Assembly (NCBI GenBank): GCA_900538475.1
Contig: UPYT01000009.1
Span: 1-64,000 of the forward strand
Source of the DNA: an uncultured Clostridium sp.
GTDB taxonomy: Bacteria; Bacillota; Clostridia; Lachnospirales; Lachnospiraceae
Reading direction: 5' to 3'
Length of the DNA: 64,000 nt
Each line of letters starts with the position of its first letter. Within the stretch, counting starts at the first letter, position 1. Of the stretch, positions 8,727 through 17,820 are shown one piece after another. The notes under the pieces are model-generated. The model was not told the DNA's origin. It made no database searches and was given only the letters and a program-made list of their open reading frames with translations. Position numbers and translations under genes: made by a program.

Positions 8727-8750
8727 GTTCTCTGAAAAAATCCAGAGAAC
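8727..8750 (-). other. Intercistronic hairpin rpsD-rpoA (copy of the 9896 hairpin)
   Basis: Arms GTTCTCTG (8727-8734) and CAGAGAAC (8743-8750) form a perfect 8-bp stem with an 8-base loop. No T-run follows, so it is unlikely to be a terminator. The same stem occurs between rpsM and rpsK. Confidence 0.6.
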
Positions 8751-8798
8751 AGTCTGCGTATCAAACGCTGCTGCGGCCCTAAGGCCTGCCAGCTTTTA

Positions 8799-9392
8799 TT
8801 ATTTGGAGTACAACTCGACGATAAGCATTTCGTTTACCGGAACATCAATCTCATCTCTGGTGGGCAGTTCTTTAACAACGCCCTTTAAGTTCTCCTGGTC
8901 AACATCCAGCCAAGCCGGAATCAGACGGCCGGAGGTTACTTCCAGAACATCTTTATATCTCTGAGCAGATTTTGCTTTCTCTTTCACTTCGATTACATCA
9001 CCTGCTTTTACCAGGTAGGACGGAATGTTTACACACTTGCCGTTTACCAGGATGTGCTTATGATCAACGATCTGTCTGGTCTCACGACGGGTACGGCCAA
9101 ATCCCATACGGAAAATAACGTTGTCCAGTCTTCTCTCCAGCAGAATCATCATGTTCTCACCAGTCTGGCCTTCCATCTTCTCAGCCTTGGTGTAGTAGTT
9201 GCGGAACGGTTTCTCCAGAACGCCATAGATGAACTTTGCTTTCTGCTTTTCACGCAGCTGAAGGCCATACTCGCTGATTTTTCTGTTTGCTCTCTTTAAT
9301 TCTCTGTTTGACTTTTTATCAATTCCTAAATAGATCGGATCTAATCCAAGAGATCTGCATCTTTTAAGAACAGGAACTCTATCTACTGCCAC
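8799..9392 (-). CDS. rpsD: 30S ribosomal protein S4 (uS4)
   Basis: A 197-residue primary 16S rRNA-binding protein. The S4 domain is clear at RLDNVIFRMGFGRTRRETRQ and in the following HILVNGKCVNIPSYLVKAGD stretch. The N-terminus has one Cys (LKRCRSLG), so it is the zinc-free form. The start is GTG with GGAGG 8 bases upstream. S4 is the classic autoregulator of alpha operons in E. coli and of its own gene in Bacillus. Here it sits inside the alpha operon between rpsK and rpoA. Confidence 0.97.
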   Translation of the reverse strand: MAVDRVPVLKRCRSLGLDPIYLGIDKKSNRELKRANRKISEYGLQLREKQKAKFIYGVLEKPFRNYYTKAEKMEGQTGENMMILLERRLDNVIFRMGFGRTRRETRQIVDHKHILVNGKCVNIPSYLVKAGDVIEVKEKAKSAQRYKDVLEVTSGRLIPAWLDVDQENLKGVVKELPTRDEIDVPVNEMLIVELYSK

Positions 9393-9407
9393 TTTTAGTA
9401 CCTCCTA

Positions 9408-9809
9408 TCAGACTCTTCTACGTTTTGGCGGGCGACATCCGTTATGCGGAACGGGAGTTACGTCCTTAATGCTAGTTACTTCGATACCGCATGCAGAAAG
9501 TGCACGGATTGCTGCTTCACGGCCTGAACCAGGACCTTTAACCATAACGTCTACAGATTTTAAACCATGTACTAAAGCTGCTTTAGCAGCAGTCTCTGCA
9601 GCCATCTGTGCTGCATATGGAGTAGATTTCCTTGAACCTCTGAATCCCAGACCACCAGCACTTGCCCAAGACAGTGCGTTACCCTGCGCGTCAGTTAAGG
9701 TAACGATTGTATTGTTAAAAGAAGACTGGATATGTGCCTGTCCGCGTTCAACGTTTTTCTTTACACGCTTTTTTGTCACTTTTTTACTAGTGGACACCTT
9801 TTTAGCCAT
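9408..9809 (-). CDS. rpsK: 30S ribosomal protein S11 (uS11)
   Basis: A 133-residue platform protein of the small subunit. [37 protein letters not shown] and the C-terminal [18 protein letters not shown] are diagnostic. The ribosome-binding site is weak (AGGTTAG region). It lies 15 bp before rpsD and 140 bp after rpsM. Confidence 0.97.
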   Translation of the reverse strand: MAKKVSTSKKVTKKRVKKNVERGQAHIQSSFNNTIVTLTDAQGNALSWASAGGLGFRGSRKSTPYAAQMAAETAAKAALVHGLKSVDVMVKGPGSGREAAIRALSACGIEVTSIKDVTPVPHNGCRPPKRRRV

Positions 9810-9895
9810 TTTAAACTAACCTACTTTCTTCTTACTTGAATCCTGTTTCCTGTTTTTAAAACATGCAACCTGATTCGTACTACACGTTACTTTCT

Positions 9896-9921
9896 GTTCT
9901 CTGTCCACTCGTCCAGAGAAC
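9896..9921 (-). other. Intercistronic hairpin rpsM-rpsK
   Basis: A perfect 8-bp stem GTTCTCTG/CAGAGAAC (9896-9903 with 9914-9921) with a 10-base loop lies in the 140-bp rpsM-rpsK gap. It has the same stem as the hairpin at 8727. A neighbouring GCATCG/CGATGC pair can form a second hairpin. No U-tract follows. Confidence 0.6.
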
Positions 9922-9949
9922 TGCATCGTTCTAAATTGTGCGATGCTTA

Positions 9950-10318
9950 TTATTTCTTCTTGTTTGCAACAGTCTTACGGGGACCTTTGCGGGTTCTTGC
10001 ATTGGTTTTGGTCTTCTGACCACGAACCGGCAGACCTTTTCTGTGACGGATACCACGATAGCAGCCGATCTCCTGCAGTCTCTTGATGTTCATAGCGATC
10101 TCACGACGTAAGTCACCCTCAACCATCTGAGAATCAGCAATGATTGCTGCCAGCTTCTTAACTTCGTCATCGGTCAGATCCTTGACACGAGTGTCCGGAT
10201 TCACGCCTGCCTCAGCAAGAATGCGATTTGAACTTGTTCTACCGATACCGTAGATATAAGTCAGACCGATCTCAACACGTTTTTCTCTTGGTAAATCAAC
10301 ACCTGCGATACGAGCCAT
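9950..10318 (-). CDS. rpsM: 30S ribosomal protein S13 (uS13)
   Basis: A 122-residue protein of the small-subunit head that contacts P-site tRNA and forms intersubunit bridges. [20 protein letters not shown], the [11 protein letters not shown] segment and the basic tail [17 protein letters not shown] are diagnostic. GGAGG lies 12 bases upstream. It follows rpmJ by 33 bp. Confidence 0.98.
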   Translation of the reverse strand: MARIAGVDLPREKRVEIGLTYIYGIGRTSSNRILAEAGVNPDTRVKDLTDDEVKKLAAIIADSQMVEGDLRREIAMNIKRLQEIGCYRGIRHRKGLPVRGQKTKTNARTRKGPRKTVANKKK

Positions 10319-10351
10319 GTGTGTCGTACACCTCCTATTACTTTTTGTTTG

Positions 10352-10465
10352 TTAACCTTGTCTCTGCTTGTGCTTAGGATTTTCACAGATTACTCTGATA
10401 CTGCCTTTGCGTTTGATGATTTTGCACTTTTCGCAAATCGGTTTTACTGATGATCTCACCTTCAC
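10352..10465 (-). CDS. rpmJ: 50S ribosomal protein L36 (bL36)
   Basis: A 37-residue ribosomal protein with a GTG start preceded by AAAGGAG at 7 bases. It reads [20 protein letters not shown] followed by [17 protein letters not shown]. The zinc ligands CxxC (11 and 14) and the later Cys and His are present, so it is the zinc-binding (C+) form. It is the first gene after the internal promoter at 10629-10657 and leads rpmJ-rpsM-rpsK-rpsD-rpoA-rplQ. Confidence 0.97.
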   Translation of the reverse strand: MKVRSSVKPICEKCKIIKRKGSIRVICENPKHKQRQG

Positions 10466-10622
10466 GGCAATTCTCCTTTCCTCTAAGCCGCCCTGCTTTC
10501 TGAAACTATGTCGGTTCCACAGGCCGGGGCGTTTCCAGTTGCATATATCCGGCTAGCCGGACATATTGGTTTATCCGGGCGCAATTTTAGACAAACTTCA
10601 CCCGGCATCTCAACAAAGTCGC
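10466..10622 (-). promoter_or_regulatory. 5' leader of the rpmJ-rpsM (alpha) operon
   Basis: About 155 nt lie between the promoter and rpmJ. It contains a perfect 14-bp palindrome TCCGGCTAGCCGGA (10548-10561) extended by AT pairs, and GC-rich segments (GCCCGG, CCCCGGCC) that offer alternative pairings. By analogy with the E. coli alpha-operon leader bound by S4 it may be an autoregulatory target; this is inference from position. Confidence 0.4.
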
Positions 10623-10628
10623 CATAAT

Positions 10629-10657
10629 AGTATAACATTATGTTTTCTATTATGCAA
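10629..10657 (-). promoter_or_regulatory. Internal promoter before rpmJ
   Basis: Minus-strand TTGCAT (10652-10657) and TATACT (10629-10634) are separated by 17 bp, directly downstream of the infA terminator. This makes the alpha operon a separate transcription unit. Confidence 0.82.
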
Positions 10658-10681
10658 GTACTTTTTTGTAAAAAAAATCAT

Positions 10682-10708
10682 AAAAAAACCGGATTTTTCC
10701 GGTCTTTT
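10682..10708 (-). terminator. Terminator after infA
   Basis: A GACCGGA/TCCGGT stem with an A/T loop (10688-10703 core) is followed on the minus strand by seven T residues. It ends 3 bp after the infA stop codon and would end the S10-spc transcript at least partly. Confidence 0.8.
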
Positions 10709-10710
10709 TC

Positions 10711-10929
10711 TTATTTATCTCTCCAGATAATCCGGCCCTTGGTCAGATCATAGGGAGATAATTCGATGGTTACCTTGTCGCCCGGCAGAATACGGATATA
10801 ATTCATCCGCAGCTTTCCGCTGATGTGGGCCAGAACCTGATGGCCATTTTCCAGTTCAACCTGAAACATGGCATTGGGGAGCTTCTCTACAACAGTTCCT
10901 TCGATTTCAATTACGTCTGCTTTTGACAT
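10711..10929 (-). CDS. infA: Translation initiation factor IF-1
   Basis: A 72-residue OB-fold protein that binds the ribosomal A site during initiation. [37 protein letters not shown] and [13 protein letters not shown] are nearly invariant family blocks. The frame is open upstream to 10971, but GGAGG lies 8 bases before the ATG at 10929 and the protein has the standard length from there. It sits 4 bp after the KOW protein gene. Confidence 0.98.
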   Translation of the reverse strand: MSKADVIEIEGTVVEKLPNAMFQVELENGHQVLAHISGKLRMNYIRILPGDKVTIELSPYDLTKGRIIWRDK

Positions 10930-10933
10930 GGGT

Positions 10934-11170
10934 TTACCTCCTAATTGCAGTAATGGCTTTGATTGCTTCATCCGTCAGAGAAGAGCCGGATAAAACCGGC
11001 GTTTTCTCTGCCTGGATATGCTTCTTGTTTTTCCGTCCGGGACTGGCTGCAGTCATTTTCTCTCCGTCTGCGACTGCTGCATAATCCCCTTGGTCGTCTA
11101 TTATGATATAGTATCGATCCCTGTCATTTCCTGCAAGGGATCTGCAAAGGCAGCCTGGCTTAAGTTTCAC
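10934..11170 (-). CDS. KOW-domain RNA-binding protein (L14e/L6e/L27e-like)
   Basis: A 78-residue protein starting at GTG (GGCGGTGG upstream). The first 35 residues ([20 protein letters not shown], then [14 protein letters not shown]) have the beta pattern of a KOW motif as in the eukaryote/archaea-type L14e-L27e group. The rest is a basic linker and short helix. Clostridial genomes commonly carry such a gene between map and infA, and that position is kept here (17 bp after map, 4 bp before infA). A ribosome-associated role is likely from context but unproven. Confidence 0.8.
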   Translation of the reverse strand: MKLKPGCLCRSLAGNDRDRYYIIIDDQGDYAAVADGEKMTAASPGRKNKKHIQAEKTPVLSGSSLTDEAIKAITAIRR

Positions 11171-11186
11171 GCTTCCACCGCCTTTA

Positions 11187-11936
11187 TTACAGAGAAAGAA
11201 TCTCCGGTTCGCCCTCTGTGATCAGAATTGTATTCTCATAATGGGCTGACAAAGAACCGTCATCAGTCACTACTGTCCAGTCATCATCCATCCACACAAC
11301 ATCCGGACGACCTGCATTGATCATTGGTTCAATCGCAAGGGTCATACCGGGCATCAGACGGATTCCCTTACGCTTCTGTGCAAAGTTGGGAATCTCCGGC
11401 TCCTCGTGAAGATGATCTCCAATCCCATGTCCCACCAAATCTCTTACCACTCCATAGCCAAAGCTCTCTGCATAAGCCTGGATGGCAGATGAGATATCAT
11501 TGAGATGATTGCCTGCTTTTGCAAACTTGATTCCTTCAAAAAAACTTTCGCGGGTAACCTGAATCAGTTTTTCCGCTTCCGGTGTAATTTTCCCGATTGC
11601 ATGAGTACGAGCTGCATCAGAGTGATAGCCGTGATAAATCACACCTGCATCTAGGCTGACAATATCGCCTTCCCGGATAATCCGGTGCTTACTGGGAATC
11701 CCATGTACAACCTCGTCATTCACAGAAACGCAAATAGACGCAGGATAACCGTTATAGTTTTTGAAAGAAGGGATGCAACCATGGCTGCGGATCAGCTTTT
11801 CTCCCAGCCGATCAATGTCCATGGTACTCATTCCAGGACAAAGAGCCTTTCCCAGCTCCTCATGTACGCTTGCCAGGATTTTTCCAGCCTGACGCATCAA
11901 TTCAATTTCTCTTGCAGATTTAATGGTTACTGACAT
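11187..11936 (-). CDS. map: Methionine aminopeptidase, type I
   Basis: A 249-residue cytosolic metalloprotease that removes the initiator Met. The five metal ligands are visible: Asp in VSLDAG, Asp in HSDAARTHAIG, His in GHGIGDHLHEEP, Glu in LAIEPM and Glu in YENTILIT. There is no N-terminal zinc-finger extension. The ribosome-binding site lies inside the end of adk, two bases upstream, so the two genes are coupled. Confidence 0.97.
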   Translation of the reverse strand: MSVTIKSAREIELMRQAGKILASVHEELGKALCPGMSTMDIDRLGEKLIRSHGCIPSFKNYNGYPASICVSVNDEVVHGIPSKHRIIREGDIVSLDAGVIYHGYHSDAARTHAIGKITPEAEKLIQVTRESFFEGIKFAKAGNHLNDISSAIQAYAESFGYGVVRDLVGHGIGDHLHEEPEIPNFAQKRKGIRLMPGMTLAIEPMINAGRPDVVWMDDDWTVVTDDGSLSAHYENTILITEGEPEILSL

Positions 11937-11938
11937 AA

Positions 11939-12583
11939 TTACGCCCCCAGGACATCGGTGATGTCTTTAAATACTTCATTTAAATTCTTTGTTCCGTCTA
12001 CCGTGTGCAGGATTCCTTCAGTTTTGTAATACTCAATCAGCGGCTGAGTCTGCTGATGATATACGGTAAGACGTTTCTGAACCGTTTCCGGCTTATCATC
12101 ATCTCTCAGAACCAGCTTTTCGCCGCAGGCATCACAGATTCCCTCCTGCCTTGTGGGATTGTAGACAATATGGTAGGTTGCTCCGCAGGCAAGGCAGGCT
12201 CTGCGTCCAGACATTCTGGTTACAATAGCCTCATCCGGCACATCTACATCAATGGCATAATCCATTTTTTCTCCAAGGGCTTTTAAAGCCTCTGTCAGAC
12301 TTTCTGCCTGAGGAATTGTTCTGGGGAAGCCATCAAGTACATAACCGCTTTCGCAGTCTGCCTGGCTGATACGGTCAAGCAGCATTCCAATCGTTACATC
12401 ATCCGGAACCAGCTGTCCCTGATCCATATAGGATTTGGCTTTCATGCCCAGCTCTGTTCCGCCTTTAATATTGGCACGGAAAATATCTCCAGTAGAAATA
12501 TGGGGAATTCCGTATTGTTCCGCAATTTTCTTGGCCTGGGTGCCTTTTCCTGCTCCGGGAGCACCCAACATGATGATCTTCAT
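11939..12583 (-). CDS. adk: Adenylate kinase (zinc-lid form)
   Basis: A 214-residue enzyme interconverting ATP + AMP and 2 ADP. The P-loop [13 protein letters not shown] (7-19), the NMP-binding DGFPRT motif and a long LID are present. The LID carries four cysteines (CLAC and CDAC), the zinc-binding form common in Gram-positive bacteria. AAAGGAGG precedes the ATG. It sits between secY and map, the usual spc-operon location. Confidence 0.98.
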   Translation of the reverse strand: MKIIMLGAPGAGKGTQAKKIAEQYGIPHISTGDIFRANIKGGTELGMKAKSYMDQGQLVPDDVTIGMLLDRISQADCESGYVLDGFPRTIPQAESLTEALKALGEKMDYAIDVDVPDEAIVTRMSGRRACLACGATYHIVYNPTRQEGICDACGEKLVLRDDDKPETVQKRLTVYHQQTQPLIEYYKTEGILHTVDGTKNLNEVFKDITDVLGA

Positions 12584-12651
12584 ATTGTCACATCCTCCTT
12601 TTCTCCATATGCAAGAAAGCCGCTGCCCATAATGTGCAGCAGCTCTCTGTA

Positions 12652-13968
12652 TTAATCGTTCAAAAAGCCTTTGTAGTTTCGAACTATCATCTGAGATTCA
12701 ATCGACTTAATCGTTTCCAGAATAACACTGACGATAATGATCAGTGAGGTTCCCATGAACGAAAGCTGACTTACAGAAAACAGTCCGGAAATCATAATCG
12801 GGATGACGCTGATAATAATCAGACCGACAGCACCGATAAATACCAGGTAATTCAGAATCTTGTTCAGATAATCGGAAGTCGGCTTTCCAGGACGGATACC
12901 CGGGATAAAGCCGCCGGACTTCTTCATATTGTTTGCCACTTCCAGAGGGTTGAAGGTGATAGATGTATAGAAATATGCAAACAGCACAATCAATACAAGA
13001 TAAATCACCAGACCCACAGAATACCAGGGCATATCAGGACGGAACCAGGATGAAGAATTTAACATCATCAGGATTTTGCCGCCGATTGTGGTATAATCCG
13101 GCTGGAAGAACTGTGCTATCACAACCGGGAAGGACATAATGGAAGATGCAAAAATTACCGGAATAACGCCTGCGGTATTCACCTTCAGCGGAATGTGGGA
13201 GGACTGGCCGCCCACAAGCTTTCTGCCTACCATCTTTTTTGAATACTGAACGGGAATTCTCCGTTCACCATCCTGAAGAACTACAACGAATGCAAACATA
13301 GCACATGCAAACGCCAGAACAAGAATGGCAATGGTCACAGTTGCACCGATGTTTTTCCCTCTTAAAAATACACTGTAAATTGTGTTTACATCTGCAGGAA
13401 GAGAGGAAATAATATTGAAAAGCAGTACAATGGAAATACCATTGCCTACGCCTTTCTCCGTAATACGCTCACCAATCCACATCAGGAACGCACTGCCGGC
13501 AGTCATTGTGGCTACCGCAATCAGAATGCTCCATACATCATAACTGAGCAGAAGTCCTCTTCCGCCAAATCCAATCGCCATAGCGGTGGATTCAATCAGA
13601 GCCAGACCAACTGTCAGATAACGTGTATACTCGGCAATCTTCTTTCTTCCATCCTCACCGTCACGCTGCATCTCTTCCAGCTTCGGAATCGCGATAGTCA
13701 GCAGCTGCATGATAATGGAAGATGTAATATATGGGGTAATACTCAATGCAAATACCGACAAAGAGGTAAAGGATCCACCTGTCATTGCATTGAAGAAGCC
13801 AAATGCATCATTGGACTGACTTGCGAAAAAGTCCGCAAAAAAGTCCGTTTTTACTCCAGGAATCGGCAGTTCAGAACCAAAGCGGATCACCACCAGCATC
13901 ATGAAGGTGAAGATCAGCTTTTGTCTGATCTCCTTTACCTTCCATGCATTACGGAGTGTCTTTAACAT
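12652..13968 (-). CDS. secY: Protein translocase subunit SecY
   Basis: A 438-residue channel subunit of the Sec translocon with ten hydrophobic segments. [27 protein letters not shown] TM4 (here [10 protein letters not shown]), [12 protein letters not shown] and the cytoplasmic loop [20 protein letters not shown] are typical. A GAGGTGAT site at the rplO end precedes the ATG, giving a one-base intergenic gap. A small GCTGC/GCAGC hairpin lies between secY and adk. Secretion partners SecDF and YajC are encoded at 26613-30296. Confidence 0.98.
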   Translation of the reverse strand: MLKTLRNAWKVKEIRQKLIFTFMMLVVIRFGSELPIPGVKTDFFADFFASQSNDAFGFFNAMTGGSFTSLSVFALSITPYITSSIIMQLLTIAIPKLEEMQRDGEDGRKKIAEYTRYLTVGLALIESTAMAIGFGGRGLLLSYDVWSILIAVATMTAGSAFLMWIGERITEKGVGNGISIVLLFNIISSLPADVNTIYSVFLRGKNIGATVTIAILVLAFACAMFAFVVVLQDGERRIPVQYSKKMVGRKLVGGQSSHIPLKVNTAGVIPVIFASSIMSFPVVIAQFFQPDYTTIGGKILMMLNSSSWFRPDMPWYSVGLVIYLVLIVLFAYFYTSITFNPLEVANNMKKSGGFIPGIRPGKPTSDYLNKILNYLVFIGAVGLIIISVIPIMISGLFSVSQLSFMGTSLIIIVSVILETIKSIESQMIVRNYKGFLND

Positions 13969-13969
13969 A

Positions 13970-14410
13970 TTAGATCACCTCGCAGGTTCCACCTAAAGCT
14001 TCAATTTTTGCCTTTGCACCCTCGCTGAATGCATTAACTTTTACGGTCAGCTTTTTGGTTAATTCACCATTACCCAGGAGTTTCACACCGTCTCTCGGAT
14101 TCTTTACGATTCCGCACTCCATCAGGGACTCAACAGTTACAACTGCATCGTTCTCGAAGCACTCCAGAGCGCTTACGTTAATACCAACGATGGTCTTAGT
14201 GTTGCGGTTCTTGAATCCTCTCTTCGGGAGACGTCTGTATAAGGGCATCTGACCGCCTTCAAATCCCGGTCTGGTAGCTCCAGAACGTGCCTTCTGACCC
14301 TTGTGGCCCTTACCGGCAGTCTTTCCGTTGCCTGAACCATGACCGCGTCCTCTTCTGAAATTATCGCTGTGCTTGGAACCAACAGCAGGCTGTAAATTGG
14401 ATAAATCCAT
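13970..14410 (-). CDS. rplO: 50S ribosomal protein L15 (uL15)
   Basis: A 146-residue late-assembly protein. It has the Gly/Arg-rich N-terminal extension ([20 protein letters not shown]) that threads into 23S rRNA and the [18 protein letters not shown] block. A GGAGG site precedes the ATG. Position between rpmD and secY is standard. Confidence 0.98.
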   Translation of the reverse strand: MDLSNLQPAVGSKHSDNFRRGRGHGSGNGKTAGKGHKGQKARSGATRPGFEGGQMPLYRRLPKRGFKNRNTKTIVGINVSALECFENDAVVTVESLMECGIVKNPRDGVKLLGNGELTKKLTVKVNAFSEGAKAKIEALGGTCEVI

Positions 14411-14435
14411 TGCGTTGCACCTCCTTACGTCTATA

Positions 14436-14618
14436 TTAGATCTCTTCTACTTTCACTAAATGTCTTACGTGCCAAATCATGCCTCTAACAGCCTCATTAT
14501 CCGGAAGCTCAACAGTCTTGTTAAGTTTCCGTAAGCCCAGAGCCTCAACAGTTGCTCTCTGCTTCGGGATAGCACCGATAGGAGATTTGACTAACGTTAC
14601 TTTTAACTTCTCTGCCAT
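14436..14618 (-). CDS. rpmD: 50S ribosomal protein L30 (uL30)
   Basis: A 60-residue protein with the family's [20 protein letters not shown] start and [14 protein letters not shown] centre. It ends after a short [13 protein letters not shown] segment, the normal bacterial length. AAGGAGG precedes the ATG; neighbours are rpsE (13 bp upstream) and rplO (25 bp downstream). Confidence 0.98.
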   Translation of the reverse strand: MAEKLKVTLVKSPIGAIPKQRATVEALGLRKLNKTVELPDNEAVRGMIWHVRHLVKVEEI

Positions 14619-14631
14619 TTCATTGTCCTCC

Positions 14632-15141
14632 TTAGCCTAAAATCTCTTCAACAGATTTGCCGCGAAGTCTTGCAAACTCTTCCGGAGTCTTCAGCTCAGT
14701 CAGACCGCTCAGTACAGCAAGTACTACGTTGGTCTTGTTGTTGGAACCCAGAGATTTTGCACGGATGTTCTTGATACCTGCCAGCTCCAGTACGGAACGA
14801 GCCGGACCGCCAGCGATGATACCGGTACCTTCCGGAGCTCTCTTCAGCAGTACGGAAGAGCTGCCGAACTTACCGATGTGGTCATGCGGAATGCTCTTGT
14901 TCTCGTCAACCGGAATCTCTACCAGATTCTTCATAGCTGCTTCTTTTCCTTTGCGGATTGCTTCCGGAACCTCACCAGCCTTACCAAGACCTGCACCAAC
15001 ATGGCCGTTGCCGTCGCCTACTACTACCAGAGCAGAGAATCTCATGGTACGGCCGCCTTTTACAGTTTTGGATACACGCTTGATTGCTACTACGTTGTCA
15101 TTTAATTCAAACTGACTTGGGTCAATAATTGTACGCTTCAT
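14632..15141 (-). CDS. rpsE: 30S ribosomal protein S5 (uS5)
   Basis: A 169-residue protein with the S5 dsRBD-like N-domain ([20 protein letters not shown], then [20 protein letters not shown]) and the C-terminal domain ([19 protein letters not shown]). It acts at the mRNA entry site and in decoding fidelity. A GAGGAG site precedes the ATG. Confidence 0.98.
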   Translation of the reverse strand: MKRTIIDPSQFELNDNVVAIKRVSKTVKGGRTMRFSALVVVGDGNGHVGAGLGKAGEVPEAIRKGKEAAMKNLVEIPVDENKSIPHDHIGKFGSSSVLLKRAPEGTGIIAGGPARSVLELAGIKNIRAKSLGSNNKTNVVLAVLSGLTELKTPEEFARLRGKSVEEILG

Positions 15142-15157
15142 GCCGATCTCCTCTCTA

Positions 15158-15526
15158 CTAGAATTTCAGACCAGCCTCACGGGCTGCATCTGCAAGTGCC
15201 TGAATCTTACCCTGGTAAATGAAACCGCCGCGGTCAAATACAACCTCTTCGATTCCCTTTTCCAGTGCTCTCTTAGCAATGAGAGTTCCAACATAAGCTG
15301 CTGCGTCGGTATCGTTGGTGTGCTCCAGCTCTGCCTTTACAGCTTTCTCTACAGTAGATGCTGCTACCAGAGTATTGCCGACTGAATCGTCAATAATCTG
15401 AGCATACATATGATTATTACTTCTGAACACAGCCAGACGCGGTCTCTCTGCAGTACCTGCAAAGCGGTTACGCATTCTCTCGTGTTTCTTCACGCGAACT
15501 TCGCTTCTTGATTTCTTGCTAACCAT
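15158..15526 (-). CDS. rplR: 50S ribosomal protein L18 (uL18)
   Basis: A 122-residue 5S-rRNA-binding protein. [19 protein letters not shown] and the C-terminal [20 protein letters not shown] are diagnostic. AAGGAGG precedes the ATG. It lies between rplF and rpsE. Confidence 0.98.
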   Translation of the reverse strand: MVSKKSRSEVRVKKHERMRNRFAGTAERPRLAVFRSNNHMYAQIIDDSVGNTLVAASTVEKAVKAELEHTNDTDAAAYVGTLIAKRALEKGIEEVVFDRGGFIYQGKIQALADAAREAGLKF

Positions 15527-15543
15527 TTCTGCATCCTCCTTAA

Positions 15544-16086
15544 TTATTTCTTACCAGTCTTACCAACTTTACGTCTGATAGTCTCATCAGCATACTTAAT
15601 ACCTTTGCCCTTATACGGCTCAGGTCTTCTCTTGTCTCTGATTTCAGCAGCGTACTGGCCAACTTTTTCTTTATCGATACCTTTAACCGTGATCTTATTC
15701 TGACCTTCCAGAACGGTCTCCAGACCTTCCGGATCTTCCATCTCTACCGGATGAGAATAGCCCAGATTAAGGGTTAATTTCTTGCCCTGCTTAGAAGCTC
15801 TGTAACCTACACCGTTGATCTCCAGAACCTTCTCATAGCCGTTGGTTACACCAACTACCATGTTGTTGATCAGAGTTCTTGTCAGACCATGCAGAGATTT
15901 CATTCTCTTTAAGTCATTGGGTCTAGTTACAACAATATGTCCATCTTCTTCCTTGATGTCCATTTCTACCGGCAGCTCTCTCTCCAGAGTGCCCTTCGGA
16001 CCTTTTACAGTCACTTTATTATTCTCAGCAATCGTTACAGTTACACCTGCGGGGATTGCGATTGGCATTCTTCCAATACGTGACAT
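15544..16086 (-). CDS. rplF: 50S ribosomal protein L6 (uL6)
   Basis: A 180-residue two-domain protein near the factor-binding site. It has [17 protein letters not shown] at the N-terminus and the signature [20 protein letters not shown] near the C-terminus. GGAGGTAACAGGC leads into the ATG. The 86-bp gap to rpsH holds a GAAAGCGC/GCGCTTTC hairpin. Confidence 0.98.
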   Translation of the reverse strand: MSRIGRMPIAIPAGVTVTIAENNKVTVKGPKGTLERELPVEMDIKEEDGHIVVTRPNDLKRMKSLHGLTRTLINNMVVGVTNGYEKVLEINGVGYRASKQGKKLTLNLGYSHPVEMEDPEGLETVLEGQNKITVKGIDKEKVGQYAAEIRDKRRPEPYKGKGIKYADETIRRKVGKTGKK

Positions 16087-16113
16087 GCCTGTTACCTCCT
16101 ACTTAAATTTTCG

Positions 16114-16134
16114 GAAAGCGCGCGAAGCGCTTTC
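16114..16134 (-). other. Intercistronic hairpin rpsH-rplF
   Basis: An 8-bp GC-rich stem, GAAAGCGC with GCGCTTTC, closes a 5-base loop in the rpsH-rplF gap. There is no clear U-tract, so processing or attenuation is more likely than full termination. Confidence 0.5.
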
Positions 16135-16172
16135 TGTTTTCAGTTCTATTTAGATACTTTTGTAATGTAATA

Positions 16173-16574
16173 TTACCAAACGAAAGCCAGAACCTCTCCG
16201 CCTACGCCCAGTCTGCGTGCTTCCTTATCGGTAATAACGCCCTGGTTGGTGGACAGGATAGCGATTCCCAGACCGCCCAGAACCTTCGGCAGGTTCTCCT
16301 TGTTTGCGTATACACGCAGACCCGGCTTGGAAATTTTCTTGATGCCGCTGATGATTTTCTCATTCTTATCAGCGCCATACTTTAAGGTGATGCGAATGTT
16401 GTTGAACGCACCGTTCTCTACGATATCATATTTCTCTACGTAACCCTCTTTTACCAGGATGTCGGCGATAGCCAGCTTCATCTTGGAAGACGGTACGTCT
16501 ACAGTATCATGTTTCGCAGTATTTGCATTACGGATTCTTGTAAGCATATCTGCAATCGGATCACTCATTGTCAT
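16173..16574 (-). CDS. rpsH: 30S ribosomal protein S8 (uS8)
   Basis: A 133-residue primary 16S-binding protein; S8 is the translational repressor of the spc operon in E. coli. [15 protein letters not shown] at the start and [14 protein letters not shown] with GGEVLAFVW at the end are typical. The frame continues to 16613, but AGGAGG lies 9 bases before the ATG at 16574 (MTMSDPIAD), which also gives the usual length. Confidence 0.97.
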   Translation of the reverse strand: MTMSDPIADMLTRIRNANTAKHDTVDVPSSKMKLAIADILVKEGYVEKYDIVENGAFNNIRITLKYGADKNEKIISGIKKISKPGLRVYANKENLPKVLGGLGIAILSTNQGVITDKEARRLGVGGEVLAFVW

Positions 16575-16637
16575 GATAGAATTCCTCCTGTATTTATGTT
16601 GGTTGGTTTCCACTCTGGACCTCTTACCCGCTCAACC

Positions 16638-16732
16638 AAGCTCGACTTTCGCCTTTCGGCTCAGTCTCGCTAAGTTTCGGGATGGGCCTGGCACTAAGCT
16701 CGACCTTTGCCTGACGGCTTGTTCTCGCTTAA
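16638..16732 (-). repeat. Direct repeat in the rpsN-rpsH gap
   Basis: Two imperfect copies of a 36-37 bp sequence (16638-16673 and 16696-16732) share AAGCTCGAC, a GGCT block and TCTCGCTTA-like ends. They fill most of the 170-bp gap between rpsN and rpsH, long for this operon. No function is evident. Confidence 0.7.
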
Positions 16733-16744
16733 TCTGCTTTCGGC

Positions 16745-16930
16745 CTACCAGCTTGCTTTCTTCACACCAGGGATCTGTCCCTTGTATGCTAATTCTCTGA
16801 AGCAGATACGGCAGATACCGTATTTTCTTAAATATGCATGCGGACGTCCGCAGATTCTGCAACGGTTATATTCTCTGGTGGAGAACTTAGCCGGACGCTG
16901 CTGCTTAATCTTCATAGAAGTCTTTGCCAT
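16745..16930 (-). CDS. rpsN: 30S ribosomal protein S14, zinc-binding type (uS14)
   Basis: A 61-residue S14 of the short zinc form. Two CxxC motifs (CRICGRP and CRICFRELA) flank the HAYLRKYGI segment. AGGAGG precedes the ATG. It lies in the standard place between rplE and rpsH. Confidence 0.98.
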   Translation of the reverse strand: MAKTSMKIKQQRPAKFSTREYNRCRICGRPHAYLRKYGICRICFRELAYKGQIPGVKKASW

Positions 16931-16945
16931 GGATCTTTCCTCCTG

Positions 16946-17485
16946 TTATTTTGCAAACGGCATGTTAAATAATGTTAACAGTTCACGAGCCTCTTCGTCA
17001 GTCTTAGCAGTGGTAACGAAGATAATGTCCATACCTCTTACCTTATCAACCTTATCGTACTCGATCTCCGGGAAAATCAGCTGCTCTTTGATACCCAGAG
17101 CGTAGTTTCCTCTGCCATCAAATGCGTTGGGGTTTACGCCGCGGAAGTCACGTACACGGGGCAGAGCCAGGTTAATCAGGCGATCTGCGAACTCGTACAT
17201 CTTCTCACCACGCAGGGTAACCTTACATCCAATAGCCATGCCTTCTCTGATTTTGAAGTTTGCAACGGATTTCTTTGCCTTGGTGGTAACGGCTTTCTGT
17301 CCGGTAATCAGCTCCAAATCTCTAACTGCAGAGTCCAGAACCTTAGCGTTTTCTTTTGCTTCACCAACGCCCATGTTGATAACGATCTTATCAAGCTTCG
17401 GGACTTCCATGATGTTTTTATATCCAAATTTTTTGATCAGAGCGTCTACCATTTCGTTCTGATACTGTTCTTTTAATCTAGCCAA
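16946..17485 (-). CDS. rplE: 50S ribosomal protein L5 (uL5)
   Basis: A 179-residue 5S-rRNA-binding protein of the central protuberance. [38 protein letters not shown] and the [20 protein letters not shown] block are diagnostic. I place the start at a TTG (17483-17485): GGAGGAGG lies 8 bases before it and the protein then begins [12 protein letters not shown] with the family length. The ATG at 17515 overlaps the rplX stop and lacks a site. Confidence 0.95.
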   Translation of the reverse strand: MARLKEQYQNEMVDALIKKFGYKNIMEVPKLDKIVINMGVGEAKENAKVLDSAVRDLELITGQKAVTTKAKKSVANFKIREGMAIGCKVTLRGEKMYEFADRLINLALPRVRDFRGVNPNAFDGRGNYALGIKEQLIFPEIEYDKVDKVRGMDIIFVTTAKTDEEARELLTLFNMPFAK

Positions 17486-17507
17486 CTCTCGTTCCTCCTC
17501 CCTGCAA

Positions 17508-17807
17508 TTAGTCAATTACTTTGCCGGTAGCCTTAGCTACGCGAACCTTCTTGCCGTCTTTTACTTCAAAGCCAACACGGGTTGCTTTGCCGTCAACCAT
17601 CAGCATTACATTGGAGATGTCCATAGCAGCTTCCTGATGGATAATGCCGCCCTGGGGATTACCAGCACTGGGTTTGGAGTGCTTTGTAACCATGTTGCAG
17701 CCCTCAACGGTAACCTTGCCGCCTTTTACGTGAAGGACTTTACCGGTTTTATCTTTATCTTTTCCTGTGATAACCTTTACCAGGTCGTCTTTCTTAATTT
17801 TCTGCAC
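17508..17807 (-). CDS. rplX: 50S ribosomal protein L24 (uL24)
   Basis: A 99-residue assembly-initiator protein with a KOW motif ([19 protein letters not shown]). The GTG at 17807 is preferred over the in-frame GTG at 17816: AAGGAGG lies 8 bases before it and the product then starts QKIKKDD as in other L24 proteins, whereas the upstream GTG sits within the ribosome-binding site. Confidence 0.96.
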   Translation of the reverse strand: MQKIKKDDLVKVITGKDKDKTGKVLHVKGGKVTVEGCNMVTKHSKPSAGNPQGGIIHQEAAMDISNVMLMVDGKATRVGFEVKDGKKVRVAKATGKVID

Positions 17808-17820
17808 AGTCGGCACCTCC

